Shown: piece after piece, positions 6,376 through 14,254 of the stretch
Layout: each line of letters begins with the position of its first letter
Position numbering within the stretch: position 1 is the first letter of the stretch
Notes under the pieces: generated by a model
The model's input: the letters and a program-made list of their open reading frames with translations, nothing else
What the model was told of the DNA's origin: nothing
Database searches by the model: none
Source of the DNA: a virus
Direction: 5' to 3' (one strand)
IMG/VR virus record: IMGVR_UViG_3300022746_000051
Location: 1-24,069 of that record
DNA length: 24,069 nucleotides
Position numbers and translations under genes: made by a program

Positions 6376-6755
6376 TGTCTGAAGAAAAAGAAATAAAAGA
6401 AAAATCAATTACTGAAACATTAAAAGAAAAGCATCCTGATATTGATTTTTATATTTCCGAAAGCAAAAAAAAAGATCGCCCAACTATTCTAGAAAAAGTT
6501 GTTGTTGACAAAAAGAAAAGAGGCGAAGGAATAGGATCAAAATTTATGAATGATCTTATTTCTGAAGCAGATTCCCGTGGTCATATGCTTGCACTAACAC
6601 CATCTAGTGATTTTGGCGGCTCAGTGCCAAGATTGCATAGGTTTTATGCAAAATATGGTTTTGTGCCAAACAAAGGCAAACATAAGGATTTTTCAATTAG
6701 TTATGGAATGTACCGTCATCCGGCTAAAAAAGATGAAAAAAAAGAAAATAATTGA
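6375..6755 (+). CDS. GNAT-family N-acetyltransferase, AT-rich insert
   Basis: The 126-residue protein has a lysine-rich start, then a GNAT core: strand LEKVVVDKKKRGEGIGSKFM (39-58) with the acetyl-CoA pyrophosphate-binding RGEGIG at 49-54, LALTPSSDFGG (72-82), and the motif-B helix RLHRFYAKYGFVPN (86-99), ending in a basic tail. The fold transfers an acetyl group from acetyl-CoA to an amine; the substrate is unknown. The gene is markedly richer in A/T and lysine AAA codons than the portal and scaffold genes around it, and it breaks the usual portal-scaffold neighbourhood, suggesting a moron-type acquisition. ATG 6375 overlaps the portal stop. A promoter-like TTGACA lies across its stop codon. 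Confidence 0.85.
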   Translation: MSEEKEIKEKSITETLKEKHPDIDFYISESKKKDRPTILEKVVVDKKKRGEGIGSKFMNDLISEADSRGHMLALTPSSDFGGSVPRLHRFYAKYGFVPNKGKHKDFSISYGMYRHPAKKDEKKENN

Positions 6756-6779
6756 CAGTATTTCCAAAAGTATTAAGAT
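6752..6779 (+). promoter_or_regulatory. Putative sigma70-type promoter for the scaffold-coat genes
   Basis: TTGACA (6752-6757) overlaps the TGA of the acetyltransferase gene; 16 nt further lies TAAGAT (6774-6779), matching four of six -10 positions. The architecture (perfect -35, 16-nt spacer, TAA-type -10) is the same as at 1396-1423. It would start transcription near 6786, just before a hairpin leader and the scaffold gene, giving the head genes their own supply of mRNA. Confidence 0.45.
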
Positions 6780-6792
6780 AGCTATAACCGTA

Positions 6793-6810
6793 CCAATGCG
6801 GCAACATTGG
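6793..6810 (+). promoter_or_regulatory. Leader hairpin upstream of the scaffold gene
   Basis: CCAATG (6793-6798) and CATTGG (6805-6810) form a perfect 6-bp stem with a 6-nt loop CGGCAA. It is in the 75-nt gap before the scaffold gene, about 10 nt ahead of its GGAG ribosome site (6821-6824). No T-run follows, so termination is unlikely. It may protect the 5' end of the head-gene mRNA or regulate scaffold translation; in P22 the scaffold is known to limit its own synthesis after transcription. Confidence 0.4.
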
Positions 6811-6830
6811 GTTAATTCTTGGAGTAATCC

Positions 6831-7730
6831 ATGTCTGGAGCAAATGTACTAACAAGTGAGAATGCAGCCGATTTTTATGCTCAAAAACTAGGTTTAGCTG
6901 CGGATACTCCGACCGAGGCTGTCGAAAAGACGGAGCCGGTTGTTGAGGAACAAGCGCAGAGTGAGCCGGAAGCAGAGCAAAAAGAGGCAACCGGAACAGA
7001 AGAACGGAAACCCAATCCGAAAATCGAAAGGCGATTTTCTGAGATTACCAAGCAGCGCGAAGCCGCACGGGAAGAAGCCCGAAAGGAACGCGAAGCAAGG
7101 GAAGCCTTGGAAAGCCGCCTGAGAGAGCTAGAAAGCAAAGCTAACCCTGCGCCAGCACCCCAAGTGGATGCAAACGCAGAACCGCAGCCTAGTCAGTTTG
7201 AAGACGCTTTTGAATATGCAAGAGCGTTGGCTGAATGGTCAGCGGAAAAGGCTTTGCGCGATAGGGACGCAGCAGAGGAAAGGCGAAAGCAACAAGCAGC
7301 AGAAGCCGAAAAACATAAGGCTTGGGCTGACAAAGTTGCGAAAGCCAAAACCGAACTGCCGGATTTTGAAGACATGGTTGCATCGTCTGACGTTGCCGTA
7401 AGCAATGAAGTCAGGGATGCAATTCTGGAAAGTGATGTAGGGCCGCAAGTCCTGTATTACTTGGCTGAAAATTCTGATTTCGCTAAGTCTCTTGGCGAGA
7501 TGCCCACAATCAAAGCTCTGCGAGAAATCGGGAAATTGGAGGCTAGGCTTGAGAAATCAGAGCCAAAGCAAGAAGTGAAAACTGTTGCGGCGAAATCAAA
7601 TGCACCGGCTCCCATCTCGCCGTTAAGGGCTACTTCTGCCGTGCCTGATGTTGCTGTGAATGCTGAGGGTCAGTTTCACGGTACTTATGCACAATGGAAA
7701 GCGGCCCGTAAAGCGGGAAAGATTCGGTAA
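6831..7730 (+). CDS. Capsid scaffolding protein
   Basis: The 299-residue, very charged and Ala/Glu-rich protein has almost the length of P22 scaffold gp8 (303). An acidic N-terminal third is followed by a long coiled-coil prediction at about 65-107 (EITKQREAAREEARKEREAR). A second helical stretch lies at about 140-175 and a Pro/Ala linker at about 245-265. The basic C-terminus TYAQWKAARKAGKIR has the character of the coat-binding helix-turn-helix of P22 scaffold. It would assemble coat subunits into procapsids and exit before or during packaging. GGAG is 6-7 nt upstream of ATG 6831. Position between portal and coat is as expected. Confidence 0.88.
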   Translation: MSGANVLTSENAADFYAQKLGLAADTPTEAVEKTEPVVEEQAQSEPEAEQKEATGTEERKPNPKIERRFSEITKQREAAREEARKEREAREALESRLRELESKANPAPAPQVDANAEPQPSQFEDAFEYARALAEWSAEKALRDRDAAEERRKQQAAEAEKHKAWADKVAKAKTELPDFEDMVASSDVAVSNEVRDAILESDVGPQVLYYLAENSDFAKSLGEMPTIKALREIGKLEARLEKSEPKQEVKTVAAKSNAPAPISPLRATSAVPDVAVNAEGQFHGTYAQWKAARKAGKIR

Positions 7731-7760
7731 ATAAATTTCCCTACTTTTTGAGGATAAAAA

Positions 7761-9002
7761 ATGTCTAACAATCTGTTGACTATTAGCAAGATTACTAACG
7801 AAGCCCTGATGGTGCTGGAGAACGAACTCACCTTCACTTCGGAAGTTGACCGTAACTATGATGACCAATTCGCCGTTGTTGGCGCGAAGATTGGTAACAC
7901 CGTGAACGTCCGCCGTCCGGGTCGCTTCATTGGTACGACTGGCCCGGCTCTGAACGTTGAAGATTTTAACGAATCGAGCGTTCCGGTTACTCTGTCCACC
8001 CAGTTCCACGTTGATACCCAGTTCACCACTCAAGACCTGGCTCTGTCGCTGGATATGTTCTCCGACCGCGTGCTAAAGCCCGCCGTTGCTGCTATCGCCA
8101 ACAAGATTGACCGCGATGGCATGGTGATGGCTAAGAACAACACCGCTAACATCGTTGGCGTTGCTGGCACTCCTCCGACCGGCCTGATTACTTACCTGAC
8201 CGCAGGTGCGTATCTGGACGCTGAAGGCGCGCCGCGTGACGGTCGCCGTAGCTGCATCGTGGAACCGTTTACTTCGGCTACCATCGTTGACAGCCTGAAA
8301 GGTCTATTCGTGCCGCAAGAAGCAATCGGCGAACAGTATCGCAAAGGCCTGATGGGTCGCGATTCGGCTGGCATGAACTGGAAGATGGATCAGAACGTTG
8401 TTTCGCAGCAATTTGGCTCGTATGCTGGCGTTACCCTGACCACCAACACTTCGACCTTTACTGGCTCGCTGACTTCGGGTTGGGCGCAGACTTCGACCAT
8501 TACTCTGGCTGTTTCGGGCGGCACGGCTAACCTGAACCAAGGTGACGTTATCCAAATCGCTAACGTGTACGCTGTCAACCCGCAGAACCGTCAGGCTTAT
8601 GGCTCGAACAAGCTGCGTAACTTCGTGGTGACTTCGGCTGTGTCGGGTTCGTCGAGCATTTCGGTGACCGTCTCCCCGGCAATCATCACCGCTGGTCAGT
8701 TCCAGAACGTTTCGGTTGCAGCTACGTCCTCGACCGCCGCTGTTACCCCGTTCAACCAGACTGGCGCAGTTTCGCCGCAGAACATCATCATGCACCGTAA
8801 TGCGTTTACGCTGGCGGTGGCTGATCTTGAACTGCCGGAAGGTGTCCATTTCGCTGGCCGCGCAAGCGATAAGGAAATTGGCCTGTCGATGCGTGTTGTC
8901 CGTCAATACACCATCAACAACGATTCGATTCCGACCCGTCTTGATGTTCTGTATGGCTGGGCACCGCTGTATCCGGAACTCGCTTGCCGTGTCGCAGCCT
9001 AA
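7761..9002 (+). CDS. Major capsid protein, P22 coat (gp5) type
   Basis: The 413-residue product begins NNLLTISKITNEALMVLENE and shows the P22 coat pattern (VNVRRPGRF, QFTTQDLALSLDMFSDRVLKPA), an HK97-fold shell protein slightly shorter than P22 gp5 (430). The central region around residues 225-340 (GDVIQIANVYAVNPQ, then LRNFVVTSAV) corresponds to the inserted I-domain. The C-terminus ends VLYGWAPLYPELACRVAA. GAGG precedes ATG 7761. Codon choice is unusual: Leu is nearly always CTG, Ser very often TCG, Arg CGT/CGC, unlike the fibre and ejection genes, as expected for the most abundant virion protein. Host GroEL with the phage GroES may assist its folding. Confidence 0.95.
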   Translation: MSNNLLTISKITNEALMVLENELTFTSEVDRNYDDQFAVVGAKIGNTVNVRRPGRFIGTTGPALNVEDFNESSVPVTLSTQFHVDTQFTTQDLALSLDMFSDRVLKPAVAAIANKIDRDGMVMAKNNTANIVGVAGTPPTGLITYLTAGAYLDAEGAPRDGRRSCIVEPFTSATIVDSLKGLFVPQEAIGEQYRKGLMGRDSAGMNWKMDQNVVSQQFGSYAGVTLTTNTSTFTGSLTSGWAQTSTITLAVSGGTANLNQGDVIQIANVYAVNPQNRQAYGSNKLRNFVVTSAVSGSSSISVTVSPAIITAGQFQNVSVAATSSTAAVTPFNQTGAVSPQNIIMHRNAFTLAVADLELPEGVHFAGRASDKEIGLSMRVVRQYTINNDSIPTRLDVLYGWAPLYPELACRVAA

Positions 9003-9031
9003 TTGACAACCCAATTTAAAGGAACTTAATC

Positions 9032-9334
9032 ATGGCACTTACTCCGACCACCTACACCAACAACGGCCCGGCTGTTACCGTTTCGCCGCATTACCTGATT
9101 GACGGTGATTCGACTGACGGTACTGCGATTGCTCCGAATGGCGGCCCGCTGTCGTTCTTTGGTGTGACCGCTGTTGGTCAGCAAACCGCCGCTGGCAACA
9201 CTACTACTTCGGCTGCTGGCTCGACCACCGCTGTTTATACCAACACCACCTTTACCGGCGGCTCTGGCTCGACCGCTTATACCGTGGGCGATGTTGTTAA
9301 GGCTCTGAAAGCTCTTGGCCTTATCGCTGCTTAA
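9032..9334 (+). CDS. Small virion protein, candidate head decoration or fibre
   Basis: The 100-residue protein directly follows the coat gene and shares its CTG/TCG-biased codon use, implying high expression. The N-terminal part is Thr/Gly/Ser-rich and beta-like (TPTTYTNNGPAVTVSPHYLI). The end SGSTAYTVGDVVKALKALGLIA contains a short helix pattern that I have seen at the C-terminus of small phage head-associated proteins. A ribosome site AAAGGA is 8-9 nt before ATG 9032, and an intrinsic terminator follows at 9355. A capsid surface protein is the best guess; there is no diagnostic motif. Confidence 0.7.
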   Translation: MALTPTTYTNNGPAVTVSPHYLIDGDSTDGTAIAPNGGPLSFFGVTAVGQQTAAGNTTTSAAGSTTAVYTNTTFTGGSGSTAYTVGDVVKALKALGLIAA

Positions 9335-9354
9335 TTGCTAAATGGCGATTAGAG

Positions 9355-9383
9355 AAAAGGCGGCTCAAAAGGCTGCCTTTTTT
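9355..9383 (+). terminator. Rho-independent terminator
   Basis: AAAAGGCGGC (9355-9364) pairs with GCTGCCTTTT (9372-9381) across a 7-nt loop, with one G-U pair, and the run of T continues to 9383. It stands 20 nt after the stop of the candidate decoration gene and marks the end of the coat transcript. The adjacent fibre genes then need read-through or their own promoter. Confidence 0.8.
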
Positions 9384-9397
9384 CGTATATATCGCTA

Positions 9398-9413
9398 AAA
9401 TCTCATTAGATTT
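9398..9413. promoter_or_regulatory. Short inverted repeat before the 9426 gene
   Basis: AAATCT (9398-9403) and AGATTT (9408-9413) are perfect 6-bp arms around CATT, followed by GAAAGGA and ATG 9426. It lies just after the terminator and directly ahead of the ribosome site. It may be an operator or leader hairpin; a promoter -35 box could not be identified with confidence. Confidence 0.3.
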
Positions 9414-9425
9414 GAAAGGAATATC

Positions 9426-9749
9426 ATGCCCAAAACCACTCTGTCGCGTGGCAACGTATTGGCACAAAGCATTGTGCAGGTTATTTTCCCGCAAACCACG
9501 TTTTCCACTACTACCACCGAAGTTAACATTACGGTTCCTGGCGTAAAGGCTGCTGATTTCGTTCAGGCTCAGATTGATGCTGCAATGACTACTGGCGTTG
9601 GCATTGGTAACGTTTATACAAATACCGATAACGTAATTACTGTTCGTCTTATTAATCTAACTGGTGGTTCGGTAACTCAAAACGCAGCAACTATGTTGAT
9701 TACTGTTAAGAACTGCGAAGATCAGCCAATTCCTGCAAGCGTGGTGTAA
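9426..9749 (+). CDS. Small virion-type protein of unknown function (107 aa)
   Basis: The start ATG has GAAAGGA about 6 nt upstream. The protein is rich in Thr, Val and Ile with alternating polar and apolar residues (TTTTEVNITVPGVKAADFVQ, VITVRLINLTGGSVTQNAAT), typical of all-beta virion proteins. It contains no signal peptide or membrane helix. It opens the stretch between the coat terminator and the large fibre and lies 2 nt before the next gene. A minor head or tail surface protein is likely from context only. Confidence 0.7.
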   Translation: MPKTTLSRGNVLAQSIVQVIFPQTTFSTTTTEVNITVPGVKAADFVQAQIDAAMTTGVGIGNVYTNTDNVITVRLINLTGGSVTQNAATMLITVKNCEDQPIPASVV

Positions 9750-9751
9750 TC

Positions 9752-10111
9752 ATGGCAGGCACAACCGTTTATCGTTATGTCGGCCCGACAACGGCTATCG
9801 CGGTAACTTCCACGTCGTCAACTGCTGTCACGATTACGCCTGTTGGTAACGATCAAATCAACTACTGCGGCTTTCTGAATACGAATGCCTTCCCAGTAGC
9901 GATTACGATTACTCCAGCAAGCGCACCAGCAGCAGTTCTTCCGGCGGCTGGAAGTTCCTCTGTTAGCATTGTTCTTGGTGTTGCAATGCCTTCGCCTCTC
10001 ATCGTCGCAGTTCCTCCGGGCGGTGCTGGGCAAGGCTTTTCCGTGACCACGATTGCCGGTTCTGGCAATAGCGGTACGATTTATGTCTCTCCAATGGCTG
10101 ACCAATCGTAA
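9752..10111 (+). CDS. Small virion-type protein of unknown function (119 aa)
   Basis: Codons from ATG 9752 give an Ala/Thr/Val/Ser-rich protein (VTSTSSTAVTITPVGNDQIN, FPVAITITPASAPAAVLPAA) with repeated beta-strand character, a Gly/Pro-rich turn (AVPPGGAGQGF) and the end GTIYVSPMADQS. It resembles the small beta-rich structural proteins that sit beside phage fibres. Its TAA/ATG overlaps the big fibre gene start at 10111, suggesting coordinated translation. No family recognised. Confidence 0.68.
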   Translation: MAGTTVYRYVGPTTAIAVTSTSSTAVTITPVGNDQINYCGFLNTNAFPVAITITPASAPAAVLPAAGSSSVSIVLGVAMPSPLIVAVPPGGAGQGFSVTTIAGSGNSGTIYVSPMADQS

Positions 10112-12507
10112 TGAGTGACCCGGCTGAGGCTTCAGTACAAAACCTGCTCCCTGTTCAGGCTTATTTTGGTCTGGACGGGAGTTTCCAGACATTTATTGGT
10201 CAGGGACAGCCGTTTTACGCAACGGTTTATCCGTATCAATCTGGGCTGCATATTACTGACAGCACAATTGATAGCTCGATTATCGGCGGCACTACGCCTG
10301 CAACGGCCACGTTTACCAATGTAGCCACCACAACTGGCACTATTAGCACAGGGCCGATTAATCCGGCAGATATTGCCAATAAACAATACGTTGACCAGAT
10401 TGCGGCGGGGCTAAAAGTAAAAGCCCCTTGCTTGGTTGCGACAACGGCAAACATTACGCTATCTGGAACTCAAACTATTGATGGCATTTCGGTTGCTGCT
10501 GGCGATCGTGTGCTGGTTAAGAATCAATCTAATGCAGCGCAAAATGGTATTTATGTTGCTTCCGCTAGTGTTTGGGCGCGGGCTAGCGATATGTCTACTT
10601 GGGAGCAAGTCCCAGGTTCGTTCTGCTTTGTGCTGGAAGGCGCTACGCAAGCAGACAATGGCTATGTTTGTACGTCTGACCCTGGCGGCACGATTGACGT
10701 TACCCCGATTACTTGGGTTCAGTTCAACGGCATTGCAACGTACACCGCCGGGACTGGCCTACAGCTTATTGGAACTCAGTTCAGCATTGCCAATACTGGC
10801 GTTACCGCTGGCTCTTATGGCTCTGCAAGCTCGGTTGCGACTTTCTCGGTTAATGCTCAAGGCCAGCTTACCATTGCAGCGACTCTTGCAATTGCAATTG
10901 CGGCTAGCCAAATCACAAGCGGCACGATTTCCAGCAGCCTGATTTCTGGCAACTACAGCGGCATTACTGGCGTTGGTACGCTGGCAAATCTAACTGTTAC
11001 AAACCCAATTAATGGCTCGATTACCGGAAATGCTGCAACTGCAACAACGGCGGGAAGTGCGACAACTTCCACTAATTTAACTGGCGGTTCTACTGGTGCA
11101 ATTCCTTATCAAACGGCGGCGGGCGCAACGTCTTTCCTCGCCTCGAATACTGGTGTCTTGGTTGGCGGCTCGGCTCCTAGTTACACCACCACTCCGACGA
11201 TTTTCGGCACGAATATCACCGGCACGGCTTCTGGCTTGTCTATTGGCGGTAACGCAGCCACGGCAACGGCGGCAACTAATCTTGCGGGTGGCTCAACGTA
11301 TGCCATCCCGTACCAAACGGCGGCGGGCAGTACCGCATTCGTTGCGGCTGCAACGGCAGGTTACTTGCTTCAAACAAATAACTCAGGGGCTGCGCCTTCA
11401 TGGGTTGCGCCGTCAGGCCTTACGGTTGGGTTTGCAACAAATATAAGTGGTGGCGCAGCAGGTAAAATCCCGTGGCAGTCTGCTGTTGGCACAACTAGCT
11501 TTACTGCTGCTGGAACTACGGGTCAAGTTCTCACTTCTGGCGGTACTGGCTCACCTACATGGACGAATCAAAGCAGCCTTTCTGTTGGCTATTCCAACAA
11601 CTTAAATGGCGGGGCGGCAGGTTCGTTGCCGTATCAAACTGGCAGCAATGCAACGGATTTTATTGCGGCTGGGACAAATGGGTACGTCCTAACCATGGTG
11701 GCTGGCCTTCCGGCTTGGGCTGCTTTGCCAGCTACTGGGGTGACGATTTCGGACGATACAACGACGAATGCGACCCGGTATTTGACGTTTACGAGTGCCA
11801 CGACCGGCAATATTACCGCCGAAAACGTCAGTTCCACTAAGCTGCAATACAACCCATCAACTGGAACCCTTACAGCAACATCGTTTAGCGGCGCGGGGAC
11901 TGGGTTAACCGGAACGGCAGCAGCTTTGAGCATTGGCGGCAATGCTGCTACGGCTGCAACGGCAACTTCTGCAACTAGCGCGACAACGGCAACCAACGTG
12001 GCTGGCGGCGCAAGCGGTTCTATCCCTTATCAGACGGCATCTGGAACTACGGCCATGCTTGCCGCAGGTACTAATGCTTATGTCCTTACCATGTCGGGCG
12101 GGCTTCCGTCCTGGCAACCAAGTACAGGCGGCGGCGGCGGCGTTACTACGTTTAGCGCAGGAACAACTGGCCTTACTCCAAGCTCTGCTACTAGCGGCGC
12201 GGTAACATTGGCGGGAACGTTGGTTGTCAGCAACGGCGGCACGGGCTTGACTTCGCTAACGGCGGGGAATATTCCTTACGGCAATGGCACTAGCGCATTT
12301 GCTAATACTTCATCGTTTACTTTTGCATCTAATACGGTAACGGCTCCGGTTGTCTCGGCATCTAACGGCATTGTCATTAACAGCAAAACCGTGGCAGCTA
12401 GCTATTCAATTCCAAGCGGTTATTGCGGCACTTCGGCTGGCCCGATAACGATTGCTTCTGGGCAAACGGTTACGGTTCCTAGCGGCTCCAGATGGGTGGT
12501 GCTATGA
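10111..12507 (+). CDS. Large repeat-containing tail fibre protein
   Basis: This 798-residue protein has a modular fibre layout. The N-terminal roughly 90 residues probably attach it to the virion. Residues about 91-207 contain the phage-fibre module NKQYVDQIAAGLKVKAP ... TTANITLSGTQTIDG ... AAGDRVLVKNQ ... NGIYVA. Residues 322-670 hold about five copies of a 40-50 residue repeat (xNLxGGSxGAIPYQTAAGTT, then FxAAGTxGYVLTxxGGxPSW), and 706-735 a degenerate copy with NGGTGLTSLTAGNIPYG. Residues 757-798 form a tip (SAGPITIASGQTVTVPSGSR) shared with the 13799 gene. Such proteins trimerise and contact the host surface. There is no chaperone protease motif. It overlaps the next gene as ATGA. Confidence 0.85.
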   Translation: MSDPAEASVQNLLPVQAYFGLDGSFQTFIGQGQPFYATVYPYQSGLHITDSTIDSSIIGGTTPATATFTNVATTTGTISTGPINPADIANKQYVDQIAAGLKVKAPCLVATTANITLSGTQTIDGISVAAGDRVLVKNQSNAAQNGIYVASASVWARASDMSTWEQVPGSFCFVLEGATQADNGYVCTSDPGGTIDVTPITWVQFNGIATYTAGTGLQLIGTQFSIANTGVTAGSYGSASSVATFSVNAQGQLTIAATLAIAIAASQITSGTISSSLISGNYSGITGVGTLANLTVTNPINGSITGNAATATTAGSATTSTNLTGGSTGAIPYQTAAGATSFLASNTGVLVGGSAPSYTTTPTIFGTNITGTASGLSIGGNAATATAATNLAGGSTYAIPYQTAAGSTAFVAAATAGYLLQTNNSGAAPSWVAPSGLTVGFATNISGGAAGKIPWQSAVGTTSFTAAGTTGQVLTSGGTGSPTWTNQSSLSVGYSNNLNGGAAGSLPYQTGSNATDFIAAGTNGYVLTMVAGLPAWAALPATGVTISDDTTTNATRYLTFTSATTGNITAENVSSTKLQYNPSTGTLTATSFSGAGTGLTGTAAALSIGGNAATAATATSATSATTATNVAGGASGSIPYQTASGTTAMLAAGTNAYVLTMSGGLPSWQPSTGGGGGVTTFSAGTTGLTPSSATSGAVTLAGTLVVSNGGTGLTSLTAGNIPYGNGTSAFANTSSFTFASNTVTAPVVSASNGIVINSKTVAASYSIPSGYCGTSAGPITIASGQTVTVPSGSRWVVL
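11074..12120 (+). repeat. Protein-level fibre repeat array (about five units)
   Basis: Units begin at about residues 322, 390, 444, 498 and 629 of the fibre and share GG(S/A)xGxIPYQTAxGxTxF, AAGTxGYVLT and a closing P(S/A)W. Spacers between units include the IGGNAATAT linkers (379-386 and 608-615). Codons differ between units, so the repeats are old enough to have diverged at silent sites. The gap of about 90 residues between units four and five holds non-repeat sequence with ENVSSTKLQYNPSTGTLTAT. Confidence 0.75.
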
Positions 12508-12821
12508 CCTATGAATGGCGAATTCTGGATATTTATAGCGACCATGAAAACAATCTGGTTCAGGTTCGCTATTACCTGAAACTAAAAAACGGCAATCTTT
12601 CTGTTGATACAGAAGGCTATTATGCTTTTAGCAACCCAATCAAGATTTACCCTGAATTGTCAGAAAATCAGGTAGTTTTCATGATTGAAAATGATTCTAG
12701 CCAAGACTTTGTTAGCGCAATAAAATCACGGCTAGAGGAACAAATGCAGGTATTGCAAGCCAATGTGCAGCCAATTCGTGCGCCATGGCTTGGCCCTGAA
12801 ACCTTTGCGGTGGGACTATGA
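12504..12821 (+). CDS. Small fibre-associated protein (105 aa)
   Basis: ATG 12504 overlaps the fibre stop (ATGA) and its own end overlaps the gp4-like start (ATGA). The product starts [20 protein letters not shown], followed by YYLKLKNGN and a helical end ([15 protein letters not shown]), finishing with APWLGPETF. The arrangement (Y-x-W strand, charged loop, later helix and a PW end) resembles a class of short phage proteins encoded next to tail fibres (I associate it with DUF7936, unverified). It could be a fibre assembly or connector protein. A further in-frame ATG at 12492 lies in the fibre gene and is less likely. Confidence 0.65.
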   Translation: MTYEWRILDIYSDHENNLVQVRYYLKLKNGNLSVDTEGYYAFSNPIKIYPELSENQVVFMIENDSSQDFVSAIKSRLEEQMQVLQANVQPIRAPWLGPETFAVGL

Positions 12822-13789
12822 CGCAGCCAATAGATATTATTAGCCGCGCACTAAAAGACATTGGTGCGCTGGAAGCAGGTGAAGTCCCGACCGCTGATGC
12901 GGCTGTTGATGCGTTTGATATGCTCAACGATATGCTAGACCAATGGTCTAACGAATCGATGATGGTATATAACGTAACGGAAATCATCTTCACGCTTACC
13001 GCGGGGCAAACCCAATACACGATTGGCCCAGGCGGGGATATTGGCGCAAACTTTACCGGCTCAATCGCTGGCAATATTCTGACCGTTACTAATATTGATT
13101 CCGGCGCAATTGCTCTAAACCAGACGCTGGCAGGAACGGGGATTGCGCCCGGAACTCAGATTGTTGCGTTTATTGGCGGCTCTGGCGGCAACATCAACGA
13201 AGCTGGAACGTATACGGTCAACATCCCGCAAACGGTCGCATCTACTTCCATCAATGCTTATTATCAGAAGCCATTGAACATTGACACGGCTTTTGTGCGG
13301 GTTAATACGAACAGTAACGGCCAGCCAATCAACAATGGCGGCCTTGATTACCCTGTCGCTGTGCTTGAGCTTGAAGCTTACGAAATGATTGGCCTAAAGA
13401 CGCTGAACGGCCCGTGGCCTAAAGCCCTTTACTACAATCCAGGTCAGACTTTGGGCAATTTGTTTGTGTGGCCGAATCCATCACAAGGCGAAATGCATAT
13501 GTTTGCAGAAACGCTTTTCCCGCGATTTACTACGCAATACGATGAAATTCTGATGCCGCAAGGCTATGTAAACGCGATGCGGTGGTGCTTGGCTGAACGG
13601 CTTATGCCAATGTACGGCAAAAGCAATCAAACGCAAATTGCAATGATTTCTGCATATGCGGCGCAAGCAAAGGCTACTCTTAAGCGTTCCAACATGAAGC
13701 CAGCCAAAACCGCAATGTATTCTGATGTGCTGGTTAATACTAGGTCGCGTGATGCTGGCTGGATTCTTACCGGCGGCTTCTTTAGATAA
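12818..13789 (+). CDS. P22 gp4-like tail accessory factor with inserted module
   Basis: The protein has 323 residues, against 166 for P22 gp4. The N-terminus [20 protein letters not shown] ... [15 protein letters not shown] is characteristic of the gp4 family, which binds the portal base and begins tail assembly. The familiar stretch [18 protein letters not shown] ... [12 protein letters not shown] is interrupted at residues 79-147 by a repeated beta module. After it the family pattern resumes ([52 protein letters not shown]). In P22, gp4 also has peptidoglycan-hydrolase activity; I see no basis to judge that here. Overlap ATGA with the upstream gene. Confidence 0.85.
   Translation: MTQPIDIISRALKDIGALEAGEVPTADAAVDAFDMLNDMLDQWSNESMMVYNVTEIIFTLTAGQTQYTIGPGGDIGANFTGSIAGNILTVTNIDSGAIALNQTLAGTGIAPGTQIVAFIGGSGGNINEAGTYTVNIPQTVASTSINAYYQKPLNIDTAFVRVNTNSNGQPINNGGLDYPVAVLELEAYEMIGLKTLNGPWPKALYYNPGQTLGNLFVWPNPSQGEMHMFAETLFPRFTTQYDEILMPQGYVNAMRWCLAERLMPMYGKSNQTQIAMISAYAAQAKATLKRSNMKPAKTAMYSDVLVNTRSRDAGWILTGGFFR
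13052..13258 (+). mobile_element. Inserted protein module, copy 1 (in gp4-like gene)
   Basis: Residues 79-147 of the gp4-like protein read [18 protein letters not shown], then [12 protein letters not shown], then [18 protein letters not shown]. They share the core pattern LTVxxVxSGxIxxGQxLxGxGI ... TxIxAxGxGTGGxGTYTVxxSQTVAS with three other places in this window. The copy splits a continuous family segment and keeps the frame. This is a domain-level insertion, not a transposon: no terminal repeats or transposase are visible. This copy is the most divergent, with an extra NINE segment before GTYTV. Confidence 0.6.
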
Positions 13790-13798
13790 GGCGATAAG

Positions 13799-14245
13799 AT
13801 GGCTTCTACAATGTTTATTGACAACCAGACGATTATTTATGCGTCTTGGTTGAACGATGTAAATAACCTGACGTATAACGGCGTATTGCCAAATGGTATT
13901 CTTAATTCGTCTACGCTTGCGCTGCAAACTGGCGGGATTAATGCAGTTACGATTGACGCGAGCCAAAATGTAACGATTAGCAAGCTTGTTCTTAGCGGAA
14001 CGGTTAATGCCCCATCTGGCTTGACGATTACTGGCAATTTTGGCATTACTGGTAACGTAGTAACTTCCGGCAATACCACTAGCTACAAGTATTTTTCCAC
14101 TAGCGGTATTTACGAAAACGTAAAAACGATCAGCCAGAATTACACCATTACCGCTGGCAATAACGGCATGAGTGCTGGCCCAATTACTTTGGGTAGCGGC
14201 GTAGTAGTTACCGTTCCTCCAGGCTCCCGCTGGACGGTTGTTTAA
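13799..14245 (+). CDS. Short tail fibre/tip protein with shared C-terminal module
   Basis: The 148-residue protein begins TMFIDNQTIIYASWLNDVNN, close to the phage tail-fibre adaptor motif 'TxFxDxxTxIxAxWLNDVN', then a beta-rich middle (LVLSGTVNAPSGLTITGNFG). It ends with a tip (residues 108-148: NYTITAG, MSAGPITLGSG, VTVPPGSRWTVV) that is nearly the same module as the end of the large fibre. It therefore looks like a minimal fibre: anchor plus tip. Start ATG 13799 follows the gp4-like stop by 9 nt with a weak AAGG ribosome site. Confidence 0.75.
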   Translation: MASTMFIDNQTIIYASWLNDVNNLTYNGVLPNGILNSSTLALQTGGINAVTIDASQNVTISKLVLSGTVNAPSGLTITGNFGITGNVVTSGNTTSYKYFSTSGIYENVKTISQNYTITAGNNGMSAGPITLGSGVVVTVPPGSRWTVV

Positions 14246-14254
14246 GGGCTATAG

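Noticed and set aside
8304-9014. 236-codon open frame on the - strand opposite the coat gene
   Set aside because: The coat frame is unmistakable and its CTG/TCG-biased codons remove stops from the opposite strand; the product is Arg/Asn/Ser-rich with no family features.
9003-9031. TTGACA right after the coat stop as a promoter
   Set aside because: The correctly spaced -10 (TTAATC) would overlap the next start codon and give a leaderless transcript; the match is weak.
10436-10942. 168-codon + strand frame within the large fibre
   Set aside because: Leu/Arg-rich out-of-frame shadow of repetitive Ala/Thr/Ser codons in the fibre gene.
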